From Steromphala cineraria (taxonomy: Eukaryota > Mollusca > Gastropoda > Trochida > Trochidae): a stretch of 64,000 nt of DNA. The translations under genes and the position numbers were made by a program. Shown piece by piece: positions 45,111-57,078 of this stretch; within the stretch, counting starts at the first letter, position 1; every line of letters starts with the position of its first letter. The stretch lies in assembly GCA_916613615.1 (NCBI GenBank), contig OU744721.1, forward strand, positions 70,623,060 through 70,687,059, written 5' to 3'. The notes under the pieces are model-generated. The model was not told where the DNA came from, made no database searches, and was given only the letters and a program-made list of their open reading frames with translations.

Positions 45111-45610
45111 ATCATGAATTTATAATTGAACAACAACTTTAAACTTTTGTGATTGCTATTATTATTCCTGCAATTATGAGTTAGCTTGACTAAGACACAA
45201 AACCTTGCGGTTGGACGAGAAGCTGCATTCACCCTTGAATGTTATTTAAGTATCATATTCATCTTGGTAGAACATCCTAATTGTGTGAGACGTTGGCATA
45301 TTAAGTCGTTCGCTCTACAAACATTCATGCTATGGTATTTCAAGTAGTGCTATATTCAAAATCAAGAATACTTAAGGTTATGCTTTGAAGAGCACCACTT
45401 TTCTTTTATTCTCTATAGAGCTATACGATGTGAATTTTGTAAAAAAGACATAATTTCATTTTAGTGTTTTTAAGACTTTTCAGGACAGGATCAATTTTTG
45501 AAAGGGATATCTCAACTCTACGAACACGCAAGAACTAAGAAAAAGTCCTCATCCATGCCAGATTACTTAAGCCACATCGGTGTTCACCTATGGATCTCAA
45601 GAGAAACAAG
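45111..45610. repeat. Duplicon block d, copy 3
   Basis: Closely matches 54960-55510 and, in part, 30765-30850: 'CTGCAATTATGAG.TAG.TTGACT', 'CATTCACCCTTGAA.GTTATTTA', 'GTGTGAGACGTT', 'ATTCATGCT.TGGTATTTCAAGTAGTGCT' and 'CCAGATTACTTAAGCCACAT'. No gene supported. Confidence 0.75.
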
Positions 45611-46219
45611 GGTAACAGTTTAATCCCTGGGATTTATTGTCGCTTGCCACCAATTTGCCCGATTTTCGATGGGGGAAATCTAATGTTAATATTTGTTGGT
45701 GATAAAAAACATGCCCAGTTTTGGAGATTTTGACATGTAACATTGAGAATCAGGATGTCAAATTTGAAAAGCAAATGCATAAACTCATATTATATAATTC
45801 AATAATTTTCATAAAACACTAAATACATTATTTTTTTCAAATAATAGTTTATGATTAGAATACTCTCAACCTTTGTAAGAAAAGAAAAGATAGGACGTAG
45901 TCTGTTAGCTGTTTCAACTGACCTGAAAAAATGAGTAAGATAATGTCGACACAAACATATGCTACATATAGTAAGGGGATATTCTTTGTCTTTGCCATTG
46001 TCTTACAAAAATTGTTGTCGTAATACTATGATTGCTTTAAATGATAAATATATATTTTAAAAAAAATTATTTTTTCCTGCAATAGTGACTCTTAGATATG
46101 ATGTTTTGTAGAGGGATGAATTAGTGACAGTCCCATGGTACTCTTTTAATATCATTCCACTTCATCCCTGTTATTGATTACCTTTAAGGAGGATTTATTT
46201 TCAATGTGTATGTTTGAGG
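45611..46219. other. Duplicon interior, nothing coding
   Basis: 45650-45900 resembles 55560-55810 (AACATGCCCAGTTTT, TACTCTCAACCTTTGTAAG). No gene. Confidence 0.5.
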
Positions 46220-46395
46220 TAGTTGTCAAGTGCGGAGTTTCTGCATGGAGTTTCATGCAGAAACTTCTGAAACTTGTTCACTTAAAACTCCTCTGAACTT
46301 TGTTTGGAATTCTGTCCTAAGTAGGTTAAGTGAATCACACTAAACCTACTTAGGACGGACTTCCAAACAAACGGAATTCCAAACAAAATTGTCAC
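46220..46395. mobile_element. Small palindromic element
   Basis: Two hairpins in tandem: TTTCTGCATGGAGTTTCATGC.GAAA near 46237-46265, and arms 46301-46326 / 46343-46370 (CCTAAGTAGGTT against AACCTACTTAGG). The second arm is followed by a repeated GGAATTCCAAACAAA. Absent from the other copies. Likely a short non-autonomous element. Confidence 0.5.
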
Positions 46396-46489
46396 GATTA
46401 TGTTTTTCTTTTTACAAAAAACGAATCCTATTTAAACTTTTCTATCAATAGCTGTAGTTGATTTGTATGTACATCGTCTAGGGATTTTT

Positions 46490-47110
46490 ACGAACCACTT
46501 TTTATCCATTGAGTTCAACAACCCCAATCATAGCAATCTAGCCAAAAGAGATATCAAATATTCAAGCACCAGTCGATATTTGCTCAATTATCAAAGTTGG
46601 TAGTTAACACAGAACTTGAATAAAACACAATAAACTCCTTTTCTATTGCATCCACATCGTATACTCGTTCCTTCGATTTCACAAGGCTAGCAGTAATCGT
46701 CCTTGTCCTTGTCCCTGTCAGCTACCTCTTAACTCTGATGGTAAAAGCGCATTTCAGTCATTAACATAGTAGAAACACTAAGCAACGATTTTGTTTGTGA
46801 TCATCATGTTTTCCCATTTGATGTCAGAAGTTTTTGTAAATAATTCGTTTTATACCTCTGTTATAATGTGAACATATAAATGACTTACAATGCTGTATTG
46901 CTGTATGAATGTAACAGGCACCAATTAAATCACGTGGTAAGCAATTATTAAATTCCTTTGTGATGTACACTCAACAACCAAAACCCTTATAGTCAAAATA
47001 CGTAATAATGCTTTTGTGTGGAGCACATATACACTCATCTAGTGGCAATTTTGACTATTTTGTGCGTAAGGTACTTCGCTTACAATGTATATGGAGTTGT
47101 AACGATGGGT
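46490..47110. repeat. Duplicon landmark, copy 4
   Basis: Shares 'AGCCAAAAGAGATATCAAATATTCAAGCACCAGTCG' (interrupted by small changes), 'TTGCATCCACATCGTATACTCGTTCCTT' in pieces and 'GTCAGCTACCTCTTAACTC' with copies 3 and 5. It has lost about 60 bp around the 'AATGGAAGACAGTGCTATC' part. Confidence 0.78.
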
Positions 47111-47793
47111 AACTTAACAGCGTACTAAAAGGTACTAAAGGTAGTTTTAATTAATGATATCTATGCATGGACGATATACAAGTCGACTTGTATCACTTTT
47201 AAGAATTCGTGCCAATGTATTCAATAATGTAACTAAATTGTCCACGAGACACACATCCTGTAGGATTGGAGTAGACAAAAACCAGTAATGAAATCGACCT
47301 TCAAAAACTCCTCGATAATCAATCCATTTCTCAGGACAATATGGCTGTATCAAAGAAACTTAATCGATTTTTCTTCAAATGTTTGTTTCTGTCTCCTGTG
47401 ACTACAACAATTTAAATGATAAACTTGTTATGCAAACATAACCATGGCAGTTCCTCATGGATTGTCTATTCGACATTGAGTGACATCTTATTGGATTGTT
47501 TAATATAACTTATGTCACACAAACAAATCCACTTTTCTGAGCAAAACATTCCGTAAATTCTACTGTTTATCAGAAATATCTAGAAACTCAACTTCACAAC
47601 ACATTTCAGAAAGTGGATGACAAGATAAAATTATTTAAGATGTGTGAAGACGTGGTGGTGGGTAAACAATATCTAATTATTCAAAGTTATAATTTAAACA
47701 GATATTTGCATTATATCCACTGAAGTGTAATATTGCAGATGCATACATAAGTCCGAGTATTCTAAATCAGGAATCAAATATATTTAAACTTAC
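47111..47793. repeat. Duplicon interior, copies 4/5 type
   Basis: Collinear with 57080-57560: 'GCATGGACGATATACAAGTCGACTT', 'AGATTCGTGCCAATG', 'CCACGAGACACACATC' and 'TTTATCAGAAATAT'. The minus-strand frame at 47147-47353 shares DVCLV.NL....N..LARI...D.SRLVYRPCI with 57079-57264, so a coding remnant is possible but unidentified. Confidence 0.55.
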
Positions 47794-48035
47794 CAAAGAA
47801 TATTTAAACTGAATCTTAACATTATGATGTTTCAGAATCATTGGAATACGCCATAAGAGGTTATTAGTGTCAGTTACAAGGACATAAACTTGAATTCCAC
47901 CATCAGAAAAAAACCAATTGCTTATGGCAAATCAACCAAACCTCATGATATAACTGCGTACATGAAAGTCACTTTATCGATTAGTTTTTGTCTATGCCGA
48001 ATAATTGTATTTGTCTCAATTTACCACAAAATAAT
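47794..48035 (-). pseudogene. Exon-like segment with conserved splice donor (copy 4)
   Basis: On the minus strand this reads QLFGIDKN, then YHEVWLI.HK, GGIQVYVLVTDTNNLLWRIP and MILKHHNVKIQF, and ends at a strong donor (TTTG then GTAAGT, exon edge 47794). The copy at 58243-58617 ends at the same donor with one extra codon. This copy has an extra T in a T7 run in the middle, which shifts the frame, and stops upstream. Shared reading frame, shared donor and a codon-sized length difference argue that this was a real exon. The family is not recognised. Confidence 0.5.
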
Positions 48036-50255
48036 TGAAATGATTTACTTGTCATAAAAGATATCTATAACAATTCCTCATAAAGTATTTTTCCTACACT
48101 GATTGACAACTAATCGAATATTATAAGATATCATGTAAAGTAAAATTAATCTTTAACTGCATTAAGAAATCACTCTATCAATTGACAGTATATCATTGGA
48201 TTCATTGTAATAGAACCAAACAAACGTCTTCTTAAGGGTTTTCTTGATGTGATTAAAGATCGAATTTTAGGTGACATAATCTTGCCATGTTTGTTTAACA
48301 ATCTTGAGCAAAATTTAACACACAGTGTATTGAACGCAATGACTGAAAAACTGTTATTGGGAAATATTTGCGTCAGTGGTGCCATAAACATTTTGAGTCT
48401 TCTTCATGTTCTTGATAAACAAATCCAATTGAAACACCATGGTTTGAAGTAACTGTTATGATGTTAAGATGTTAAGATGTAGCCATCTAGAAATAACTTA
48501 CTAAAATACCCTTATATATCTGACAGAATATTACTGAAAATCTTACAAAATAATTGAACAATCTCATCTTTTAATAATTGATACTCAAGTTTTGTATGAA
48601 CATATGTGTTTGCATAGTTAAAATGGACGGCTTCAAAGGCGACGAAAGAATCAAGACTATCGAAAAATCCCATTGTTCAAGTATGACCATAGTAGCCGAA
48701 AGGCAATAAGCAAGAGGCTTTCTGAAAACAACTTATCAACCTTTGATCGCTAGAAGTGAAGAAGTAGAGATTACTGATGTTGAGGTAATGTGTAAACACA
48801 TGTTGCAGTACCATCACGTTGATAGATCCATATACTAGTACCGCTGCTGATTCTCTCCTTGAAACTTATTGCCATTCTACTCAACGCCTAATGCGTGAAA
48901 AGTCCCATCGTTAAGGATACGTTTGTGGTCTCCTCATTTAAGAGAACTGATTGGCAAACTATTCTGATGGAGACTACAGCACAAATTGACACCTGGAATA
49001 TACAGTATATGCAAAAGCTTTGAAAAGATAGTGTAATTGGGGGCAGGAACTGATTGAAAACATTGTTACCATTTACACCAATTTGCTGTTAAAATCAATG
49101 GCGAATGACTGTAGATATTTATAAATTCAGACTTTGAAATTCAAGCGCTATGACATTTTGCAGTGAACTAATATGAGGGAAGCAGCACTATCAACATTAT
49201 CAAGCATTTTTTATAAATTTGGCTTTGTTTAGTTTAACTTGCTGTACATTCTTCGCCAGTAAAACAAGTTGAACTTGCACGTTAAAGGAAAATTAGAAAT
49301 CGTTTAAACTTTTGTGTAATAATCCGAGATCAGGATAACCAATGATTCAGCTCCCTAACACTCATTAAAAGTGACATAATGACAAGCGACAAAACCTTCT
49401 TATGCTTCTGTAAATTCTGGTAAGCCAGTCTGGCTTTTTCGACTGTGAAAAGTTATATTGTTTATGCTTAGTAGTATTATACATGTACCCAGAAAAAAAA
49501 ATTATCTAAGGAAATCAGATTAATGCAATCAACTGCTTTGCGTATACAGTAACACAAACAATGGCAGGATTGATGCATCATGTCTTCGGGATTATTTCAA
49601 ACATTTACAATAGTCACAACTGAGGACTTTTCAATGGTAAAAATACCTAACACTTCAATTTCTCTTGACAACACTAATTTAAATACCATCCAATATGTAA
49701 CCGTCACTCGGCTGTGATGTCAATACATTATCCATACTATCACAGGAGGAGTTTGTATTTTGACAAGCAAATGTATTAATTATATCCATATGTCATGAAT
49801 GTTGCCTATTTTGTCACAAACGGCACCTTAGATAATTTATAATCCTCCCCATGACTACAAATAACCATACGATTACTTTCCTGGATAACAACATGTAAAT
49901 AATGACTATTTTGGGACTCTCATGCAACCAAATTAGCTATACTTTACAGGCGTTAAATAAATGAAAGCGGTAGACAAGTTTGCTGTTTATCGCTTATTAT
50001 AGCTTAAATCTAGCTTAAATAGGCCACGTCAAATCACACTGTTAAGTTTCAAAAGAACTTGTTAACATGTAAAAACTAGGCATTTTTATAGGCAACGTTA
50101 TAATGCTTTGGATTCATCTATATCTTACTGCAATCGAAGTATATATATTTTGAAATTATTGACCGTAAACAAGTTGGAGACAACAAAAAAACAAGAGTCA
50201 TCAGAAGATCACATATCTTACAGGTCCAGAATAAAAAGTAATGTTTCCATGGAAA
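48036..50255. repeat. Duplicon interior, copy 4
   Basis: Collinear with 58620-59880 and then with parts of copy 3: 48600-49020 carries the FKYD..SKR segment and the block 'TGTGTAAACA.ATG.TGCAGTACCATCACGTTGAT'. 49910-50160 matches 38200-38400. No intact gene. Confidence 0.6.
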
Positions 50256-50261
50256 CCACAA

Positions 50262-51125
50262 ACATAAAAAAATAGAGCCATTGGCTCTGTAGCTCATCAG
50301 GCTTCATTATCAATTATGCTGTAGAGTGTGGCCAATGTGATTCCCTCATTGTAGGGGCCACAGGGTCACCAATCATAAAGTTAAGTATATAGGCAACAAG
50401 TTTCGGTTTTCTAGGCCTTATACTTCAGGAGGAGAAGATGAAAATAGATTTTAAGGATGTTCCTGTTGCCTTTATTAGGGGCAACATGGTCACCAAATCT
50501 ACAATTCAAATTCCTCACTTGTCAAGGAGTCTGTTCACAAAATTTCAGCTTTCTAGGCCTAATGCTTCTGGAGAAGAAGATGAAAATAGGTTTTAAGGCT
50601 TGGTCCCTGTGGCCCTTATTAAGGGTCACATGACCACCAAAGCTACAATTTATAATCCTCACTAGTCAAGGAGTCTGTACACAAAGTTTCAGCTTTCTAG
50701 GCCTTATGCTTCTGGAGAAGAAGATGAAAATAGGTTTTAAGGGCGTGCCCCCTGTGGCCCTTATTAAGGGTCACAGGGCCACCAAAGCTACAATTTATGA
50801 TCCTCACTAGCCAAGAAGTCTGTACACAAAGTTTCAGCTTTCTAGATCTAATGCTTCTGGAGAAGAAGATGAATATAGGTTTTTAGGGCTTTGCCCCTGT
50901 GGCCCTTATTAGGGGTCACAGGGCCACCAAAGTTACGATTTATAATCCTCACTAGTCAAGGAGTCTGTACACAAAGTTTCAGCTTTCCAGGACTTATGGT
51001 TCTGGAGAAGAAGTCGAAATTCCACAAAGTTTATGGACGGACGGACGAACCGACGGATGGACGGACGCCGGACAACATGCCATGCCATAAGCCCATCGGT
51101 CCTTACAGGCCAGATGAGCTAAAAA
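50262..51125 (+). repeat. Long interspersed repeat with 145-bp internal units
   Basis: Begins with AGAGCCATTGGCTCTGTAGC and ends with GGACGGACG runs, GCCATAAGCCCATCGGTCC and AGATGAGCTAAAAA. Inside are about five tandem units of 142-146 bp (ACAAAGTTTCAGCTTTCTAG near 50395, 50537, 50681, 50825 and 50971). Partial copies lie at 30853-31258 and 55878-56145 in the other orientation. Repeats of this kind are abundant in bivalve genomes, as far as I recall. The mechanism is unknown. The 84-codon frame across its end is not a gene. Confidence 0.85.
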
Positions 51126-51550
51126 GGCACATCTACATATACTGAAAAATTCACATTCCGTGGTTTCATTTAGCTAGGTCAAACAGTTTTTGTGTTCTTC
51201 TCCGACAACTGCATTCTAAGTTTAAAAAAATCGAAGAAGTTGAAAATATCAAAAGGCACATCCACATTATTATGCTGACTAATCAACATACTAAGTTTTA
51301 TTGAGCTAGGTCAAAAAGTTTTTGAGTTCTACTCTGGAAACTGTATTTTAAGTTAGGTTTCCATCGAAACCGCCAAAAAAATTCTTAAGAAGTTGAAAAT
51401 GCCAAAAAGCACATCTACATATACAAACTAATCAAAATACTTAGTTTCATTGCGCTAGGTCTATTAGTTTTTTAGTTCTGCTACGGAAACGAAATGATGA
51501 ATTATGATAAGGACAGCCGGACGGATGGACAGGGCGATGACTATATCACA
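51126..51550 (+). repeat. Second tandem repeat block ending in GGACGGATGG
   Basis: Three units of about 120-125 bp with AAAAGGCACATC.ACAT, TTTCATT.AGCTAGGTCAAA.AGTTTTT and a final GGACAGCCGGACGGATGGAC. Attached directly to the preceding repeat. Neither is present at the paralogous positions 38400 and 60750. Confidence 0.75.
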
Positions 51551-51751
51551 CAGTGTTACATACCAATTGGAAAATCATCAATACACTATGTATCAATACA
51601 CTTTGAGGAATCTCATGTGCCCAGCGAAAGCAATTCTGTGTTAAAGGGCATCTTTAGGTTACCCTTCTAACCTTTAAATTCGTTTTCTGTAAATCATTCT
51701 GGCACGTTTTGTAATAGTGACAGGTTCTTAACTAACACGCTCTTACAATCA

Positions 51752-52240
51752 GAACAAAACTTTATTTACGCTCAGGCCGATATCCTCGGCATATGAGGTT
51801 CATCATGACAGTAAATGCATCATACAAGCGGATAAGTGATTAGCCGGAAGATTTTACAGTTAGCATTATGATTTTACAAAATTTGCTAAGTTTTTTTAAT
51901 ATAGACACCTTTTTACACATGAACAGATTTTGAAGTTTAAGCATATTTGGTCTCTTTGAGAAATGTAAAGGTATGTACAAGGTTCTTTCTAAAGTAAAAT
52001 ATTCACATCTAAAAATATAATGGAACTCATCTCCAACATCATTCACACAACACAATTTACATTTTCTTTCAGACTGAGGTATCTTATTCCATCTTCCTTT
52101 TTCAATCGGTAAATGGTGGCAAGAGGTTCGAAACAGTAGTAATGAGATAGCTGTATTTTGGGGAAGGGACATTAGGTATGTTTCAAGTTCAAGTTGCGGT
52201 TTCAGAACAGAATATAAAGCTTTTTTCGAGTTTTCCAATA
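51752..52240 (-). mobile_element. 5'-truncated LINE fragment
   Basis: The minus-strand frame (51840-52247) encodes LRTSCHHLPIEKGRW-like sequence, then CKLCCVNDVGDEFHYIFRCE, the cysteine-histidine region found downstream of reverse transcriptase in many animal non-LTR retrotransposons. The 3' UTR with TTTATTTACGCTCAGGCCGA reaches 51752. The paralogous sequences at 38680 and 60945 run uninterrupted across this point, so both borders are defined. The reverse transcriptase core is missing. Confidence 0.8.
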
Positions 52241-53587
52241 CCACCATTGTAAATTATAAAGAAATGAATGAATTTTTTATTTGCATCAGGATGGTATTTA
52301 TATGAATTGATTTAAAAGTTTTAAAATAAGTAAGCAATACGGAACTATAAATGGTTTGATATAAAGCAGAATCGAGAAAATGCAATATAGTTACTTGTTT
52401 CTACATTTCCACTATGTATTTGAACATGGTGGATTATTTACAAAAAAAGTGAACCAGACACAATGTGTAATAGACGGACAGACGGATGGACGGATGGACG
52501 GATGCTGCCCATTATAAAAATACAATATTGAGATCTATTTGTCAGTTAATCAACTGATATTTTTCATTATGTTATTAAGAGGAAAAGCTTTAAGAAACCT
52601 GATAAGTACTTTGTCTCCTGCAATCGGAATACGATGTTCAGTTTGTTTGTATACTTGACCTGTTTATCTTGATGAAACGTTACTATGTCAACACAGACGT
52701 ATTACCATGATTAAAATCTCTTCTGTCTTATGATGCTGTCTCAGTACAGCATCATAAGACAGAAGAGATATTTTAATCATGTTACATGTCCGATAAATTT
52801 AATACCACAGGTGAGTTATTATACTTGATGAATTGTGTTTCTTGCATAAACCAATGCTATCCAAAAGATATTTATCCTGAGGGAACTTACTAAATAAATA
52901 TCACAAAATGTCTAAAAAAGTATTATATAGAAGATATGTATAATTAGAATGATTCAATAATTTCTGTTCATTGAAAAAATAGACATTTGGTTGGTTGTAA
53001 GTAAGGATACACAGCATTATCGATATATCGGTATAATGCAATACAGGAACAACGTGATGCGAATCGGTACACTCTTCTGAAACTATCTAATATATTGAAC
53101 GTTTTAGAACGAGCTATTCCATCTAAAATTGAAGAAAAAAAACCAGATAAACCATGATTGACTCAAAGTTCTTTACAAAGTTGTGGTATGAATATAGCTC
53201 AAATACCTAAACAGATCATAGACAGTGATTGGAAAAATATCTCTTTCCAAAACGGCTCAAATCTGAGCAGTGATGATCGCTCATAACGTTCATATTTAAA
53301 CAAGATAGCATGCACATTCTTGACGTAAAGAAGTAACAACATATTGCAATACGCTTTCCTGTATTGTAATATATTACAATACAGAAATGAGGAACGATAC
53401 CAATCCTTAATGGTATGGATGCGTAGATTCCTGTAAGAGAATATTGGGAACCTGGGAGCTAGTAGAACAACACCTTATGATGGTTACAGGTTAATAGTGA
53501 ATACAAAAGCATCTTCTTTTAACATGCTATCCAAGTAGGCTAAAGACAACAATTTACAGCATCTCAGTTAACAGTTAATATACGCCT
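52241..53587. repeat. Duplicon interior, copy 4
   Basis: 52260-52920 matches 38690-40140 (with GGACGGATGG cluster and TGCCCATTATAA). 52980-53400 has no partner in copy 3 or 5 and contains GTATTGTAATATATTACAATAC-type palindromes in pieces. No gene supported. Confidence 0.6.
52706..52781. repeat. Hairpin made by inverted local duplication
   Basis: Arms 52706-52739 and 52746-52781 are complementary except for two extra bases. Copies 3 (about 40010) and 5 (about 61740) keep a non-palindromic version at this site. Here the right arm replaces it with an inverted copy of the left. Confidence 0.8.
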
Positions 53588-53912
53588 TTACAGAATGTTT
53601 ACTTTACAATTGGCTATAGTGAAGCAGTTTGGACAAAGAAGGCTGATATCAGAGTAATGAGTAAATAAATTCTTCAGTACCATCTTGTTGATCGATCTAT
53701 ACACCAGTATTGATTGCCTTTCTCCTTGATATGAAAAGTGGAGAGAAAGGGTTAGGTGTGAAGATAACCACTTTGTCAAAAGTGCCTGTCGGCGCATTGA
53801 ACACAATAACACAGAAACGACTCGAGCATATAAAATATGTTTGTCTTATGCATAAGAATGATTCTGAATTAAGCCATGAAAATGTAACATGATACATTGT
53901 AAGTTTCAACAT
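53588..53912 (-). pseudogene. Exon-like segment of the unidentified gene (copy 4)
   Basis: Partner of 40376-40660. Keeps FNAPTGTFDKVVIFTPNPF and SRRKAIN, but a 12-base deletion removes part of the ESTG region and the following Trp codon is TAG. The acceptor TTAATTCAG is intact. The other open frame in this region (74 codons) remains open. Clearly inactive if the first frame was the coding one. Confidence 0.45.
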
Positions 53913-54959
53913 CTATTTTCAGATTATTTTCAATTGAAAGCTGACATAAATTTACTTTAGATTTTCCTTTCCGTGAATAGAACATACAACATTAACAAAA
54001 TGAACTGTTCCTTTCTGTAAGCCGCCAACAGGACAATTATTTTATTTTGTGAAAGCAATGTCTGGGCATATATTCTAATATCGTTGTCAAGCAAGTGATA
54101 CATGGTGAAAAAGAGAATGGAGAATATATGGTCTCATTGTTCATCATTGTGATTTCATCATCAGAAGTGATATACTGTTAATTCCAATGTAGGAATCACT
54201 TCAATATCAAAAGCTGACATCCAGATACTCCGGATCCGCGTTTCCTTAAATAAAATATTTACAAAAGGAGCTGCTGCTTGCTAAATTACGTCAGGTCAAG
54301 GTTTCGTGTGTAACTTCAGTGTCATTAGTGGTACGGGACAATCAACAGAACTGTTTCATTTCTTCAGTATTTGATGTAACCTTTTGATTACTTCAATTAA
54401 CAAATCATAATCTGGCTGCGCATGTATGCCAAAGAGACTCAGTCTAGTCAGTGAGTTGTCAAAAATTCAAAACTGCATCAAAACTGTCAACAGCATTAGG
54501 TATTTGACAAAAGTGATGGCTTAGCATATACCTAGTGATAACAAAATTAACCAAGCATGGCATTAAAATCAGTGAAAAGTTGTTTTGTTTCCTTCGATCT
54601 CTTCATTAGTTAAATATTAAAATATTTAATGTCTAAACTGTCTAAGAATTTTTCGGATTTTTGCACATAGCTTGCATGTACATTACAAAATGCATGTCAA
54701 CAATGATTTAATTTTAATGATATTTTTCTTTCAAGAGATTTTGGTTGACTTTGTCATCACGTGTTTACTTTTTGATATTCACTTTATAATTCTATTCCAC
54801 ATCCAAATGTTCATGGAAACAAATGTTATTATTACTATCAACAGAAGGGTTATAAACCTAATGAGGTGAACTATTGCCTTTGATAGAAAATTTCTTTTAG
54901 AATTTCTGGTAAAGAATTGTATTTGTTAAATTGCTTGTTATAATGTTTTACCAATAATA
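53913..54959. repeat. Duplicon block with internal deletion, copy 4
   Basis: 53990-54670 matches copy 3 at 40740 and 41200-41780. At about 54670 it jumps directly to sequence matching 30135-30360, so the membrane-segment region seen at 43.1 and 62.9 kb is missing from this copy. Confidence 0.65.
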
Positions 54960-55510
54960 AACGTTAGCCTTTTGTGATTGCTATTCTTATACCTGCAATT
55001 ATGAGCTAGTTTGACTTTAATAAGACAAAAAACCTGAAGGTTGTTTGAGGAGACGCATTCACCCTTGAAAGTTATTTATGTATTATATTCATCTTACCAG
55101 AAGACATCCCATTTGTGTGAGACGTTTGCAAAGATTGTTCTCTCCACAAACATTTTTGCACCGCTAATGGCTGAAATTTTGCCTAAGCGGCGTAAATCAA
55201 TAAGTCCCTCACTCACTCATTTCAAACATTCATGCTGTGGTATTTCAAGTAGTGCTGTATTTAAAATCGAGAATACTCTTTGGTTTCTGCTTTGTAGAGC
55301 ACAACATTTCCATGTTTTCTCTTTGGGAATTGGGTCAAAAAGACAATTTCATTTCAGTGTTCTCAAGGCTTCTCAGGACGGGATAACTTTTCGAAAGGGA
55401 AGTCTCACCTCTACGAACAATCATAAATATTATCTAAGAATGAGTCCTTATCCATGCAAGATTACTTAAGCCACATTGGTGCTCCCCAATAAATCTCAAG
55501 AGAAAATCTT
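54960..55510. repeat. Duplicon block d, copy 4
   Basis: Partner of 45111-45610. A 142-codon plus frame (55041-55469) crosses it, but part of that frame is encoded by the inserted retroposon tail at 55155 and the frame is broken in the partner, so I do not call a gene. Confidence 0.75.
55148..55230 (+). mobile_element. 69-bp retroposon tail with AAACATT target duplication
   Basis: The insert 55155-55223 carries CCGCTAATGGCTGAAATTTT and CTCACTCACTCA. It is bounded by AAACATT at 55148-55154 and 55224-55230. The partner at about 45320 has the empty site (ACAAACATTCATGC). Confidence 0.85.
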
Positions 55511-55877
55511 GATAGCAGAGAAAAGACGCGGGTATCTCTTTAATCCCTTGGATTTATAATCTCTTGCCATCAATTTGCTCTCATTTTGAGGGGAGAAATC
55601 TAATGTAAATATTTTTTGTGATAAAAAACATGCCCAGTTTTTTAGAAGTAACATTTAGAACGCAAAATGTCAATTATCAGATGCAAATACATAAAATCAT
55701 TTTATATAATTCAACAATATGTAAAAAAAACAGTAAATACATATATTGGTTTCAACTAATATTTTATGATCAGACTACTCTCAACCTTTGTAAGTAAAGA
55801 AAAGTCGTTGGTGTTTTTACTGTAGCGTCAACACAGGCTTTGTTTCGTGACAATATCAAGAAACTTTGTGAATTCCT
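55511..55877. repeat. Duplicon interior, copy 4
   Basis: Matches 45650-45900. No gene. Confidence 0.5.
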
Positions 55878-56145
55878 ATTTTTAACTCATGGGCTTATGG
55901 CATGGCATGGTGTCTGGCGTCCGTCCGTCCATAAACTTTGTTGAATTTCGACTCAGAACCATAAGGCCTAGAAAGCTGAAACTTTGTGTGCAAACTCCTA
56001 AGTTAGATAAGGAGGATTCAAAATTTTACATTTTGTGACCCTGTGTTCCAAGTTAAGAGAGGATCACATTTGCCACACCCTAAAGCAAAATTGATATGAA
56101 GCCTGATGAGCTATAGAGCAACTGGCTCTATTTTTGCTTAGTTAA
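55878..56145 (-). repeat. Interspersed repeat with GTCCGTCC end, short copy
   Basis: Reverse orientation of 50262-51125, keeping both termini (GGGCTTATGGCATGGCATGG and GAGCAACTGGCTCTATTTTT) but only one internal unit. This suggests that the unit number varies between copies. Confidence 0.8.
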
Positions 56146-57078
56146 TAGTGAACATATTTAATTAAATTTGACTTGTTTGGTGATTTCTAAAATTGTCATG
56201 ATAAAAATGATTCCTATTTAACGTTTTTTATCAATAGCTGTAGCTGATGTACATGTACATCGTCTAGGCATTTAACAAACTACTTTGTTTACCCATCGAG
56301 TTCCACAAACCTCATCATGTGTGACGACATACCAATCTAGCCAAAGGAGATAACAAGTATTCAAGCACCAATCGATATTTGCTCAGATACCAAGGTCTGT
56401 AGTTAACAGGGAACTTGGAAAGATCACTATAAATGGTCAACTCATTTTTTATTGGAGCCACATCTTATAGAATCTTCCCTGATTTCACAAGGTTAGCAGT
56501 AGTGTTAATGGAAGACACTGCTATCAATGGTGAAATCAATGTACAGAGATTTGCAATCATGTTTATTATCGCCGCTAATGGCTGAAATATTGCCCAAGCA
56601 GAGTGAAACAATAACCCACTCGTGTTTATTAGTCTTTGTCAGATACCTCTCGACTCTGATGATAAAAGCGCATTTCAGTCATTAACATAGTACAATACAC
56701 TATATACGATTTTGTGTTTGATAATACTGAATTAAAACTCTTTTCAGTTGATGTTTGTTTTTGTAAATAATTCGTTCTATGCCTCTGTTATGATGTAAAC
56801 ACAGAAATCACTTTCTATGCTGTATTGCTGTATGAATGTCACTTGCACCAATTAAAAAAAAGGTAAGCAATTATCAAATTCCTCTGTAATGAACAACCAA
56901 AACCCTTATAGGGAGAATCCTTAATAGTGCTTTCGTGTGGAGGACACTCATCTTGTGGAAAGCTGACAGGCGGCTTTCCGCTGAAGGAACCAAACAATTT
57001 ATGACTATTCTGTGTGTATGATACTTAGCTAATACACAGTTTAACGAGTTGTAATGATTGGTTCCTTAACAGAGAAAA
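56146..57078. repeat. Duplicon landmark, copy 5
   Basis: From 56270: 'ATGTGTGACGACATACCAATC', 'AGCCAAAGGAGATAACAAG', 'ACCAAGGTCTGTAGTTAACA', 'AGGTTAGCAGTAGTGTTAATG' and 'GAAGACACTGCTATCAATGG'. Carries the retroposon tail insertion at 56569. Confidence 0.8.
56561..56631 (+). mobile_element. 55-bp retroposon tail with GTTTATTA target duplication
   Basis: The insert 56569-56623 (GCCGCTAATGGCTGAAATAT and AACCCACTCG) lies between perfect 8-bp repeats GTTTATTA at 56561-56568 and 56624-56631. Copy 3 has the empty site near 32475. Confidence 0.88.

Noticed and set aside
55041..55469. 142-codon open frame on the plus strand
   Set aside because: It runs through an inserted retroposon tail, and the frame is not conserved in the paralogous segment at 45.1-45.6 kb.
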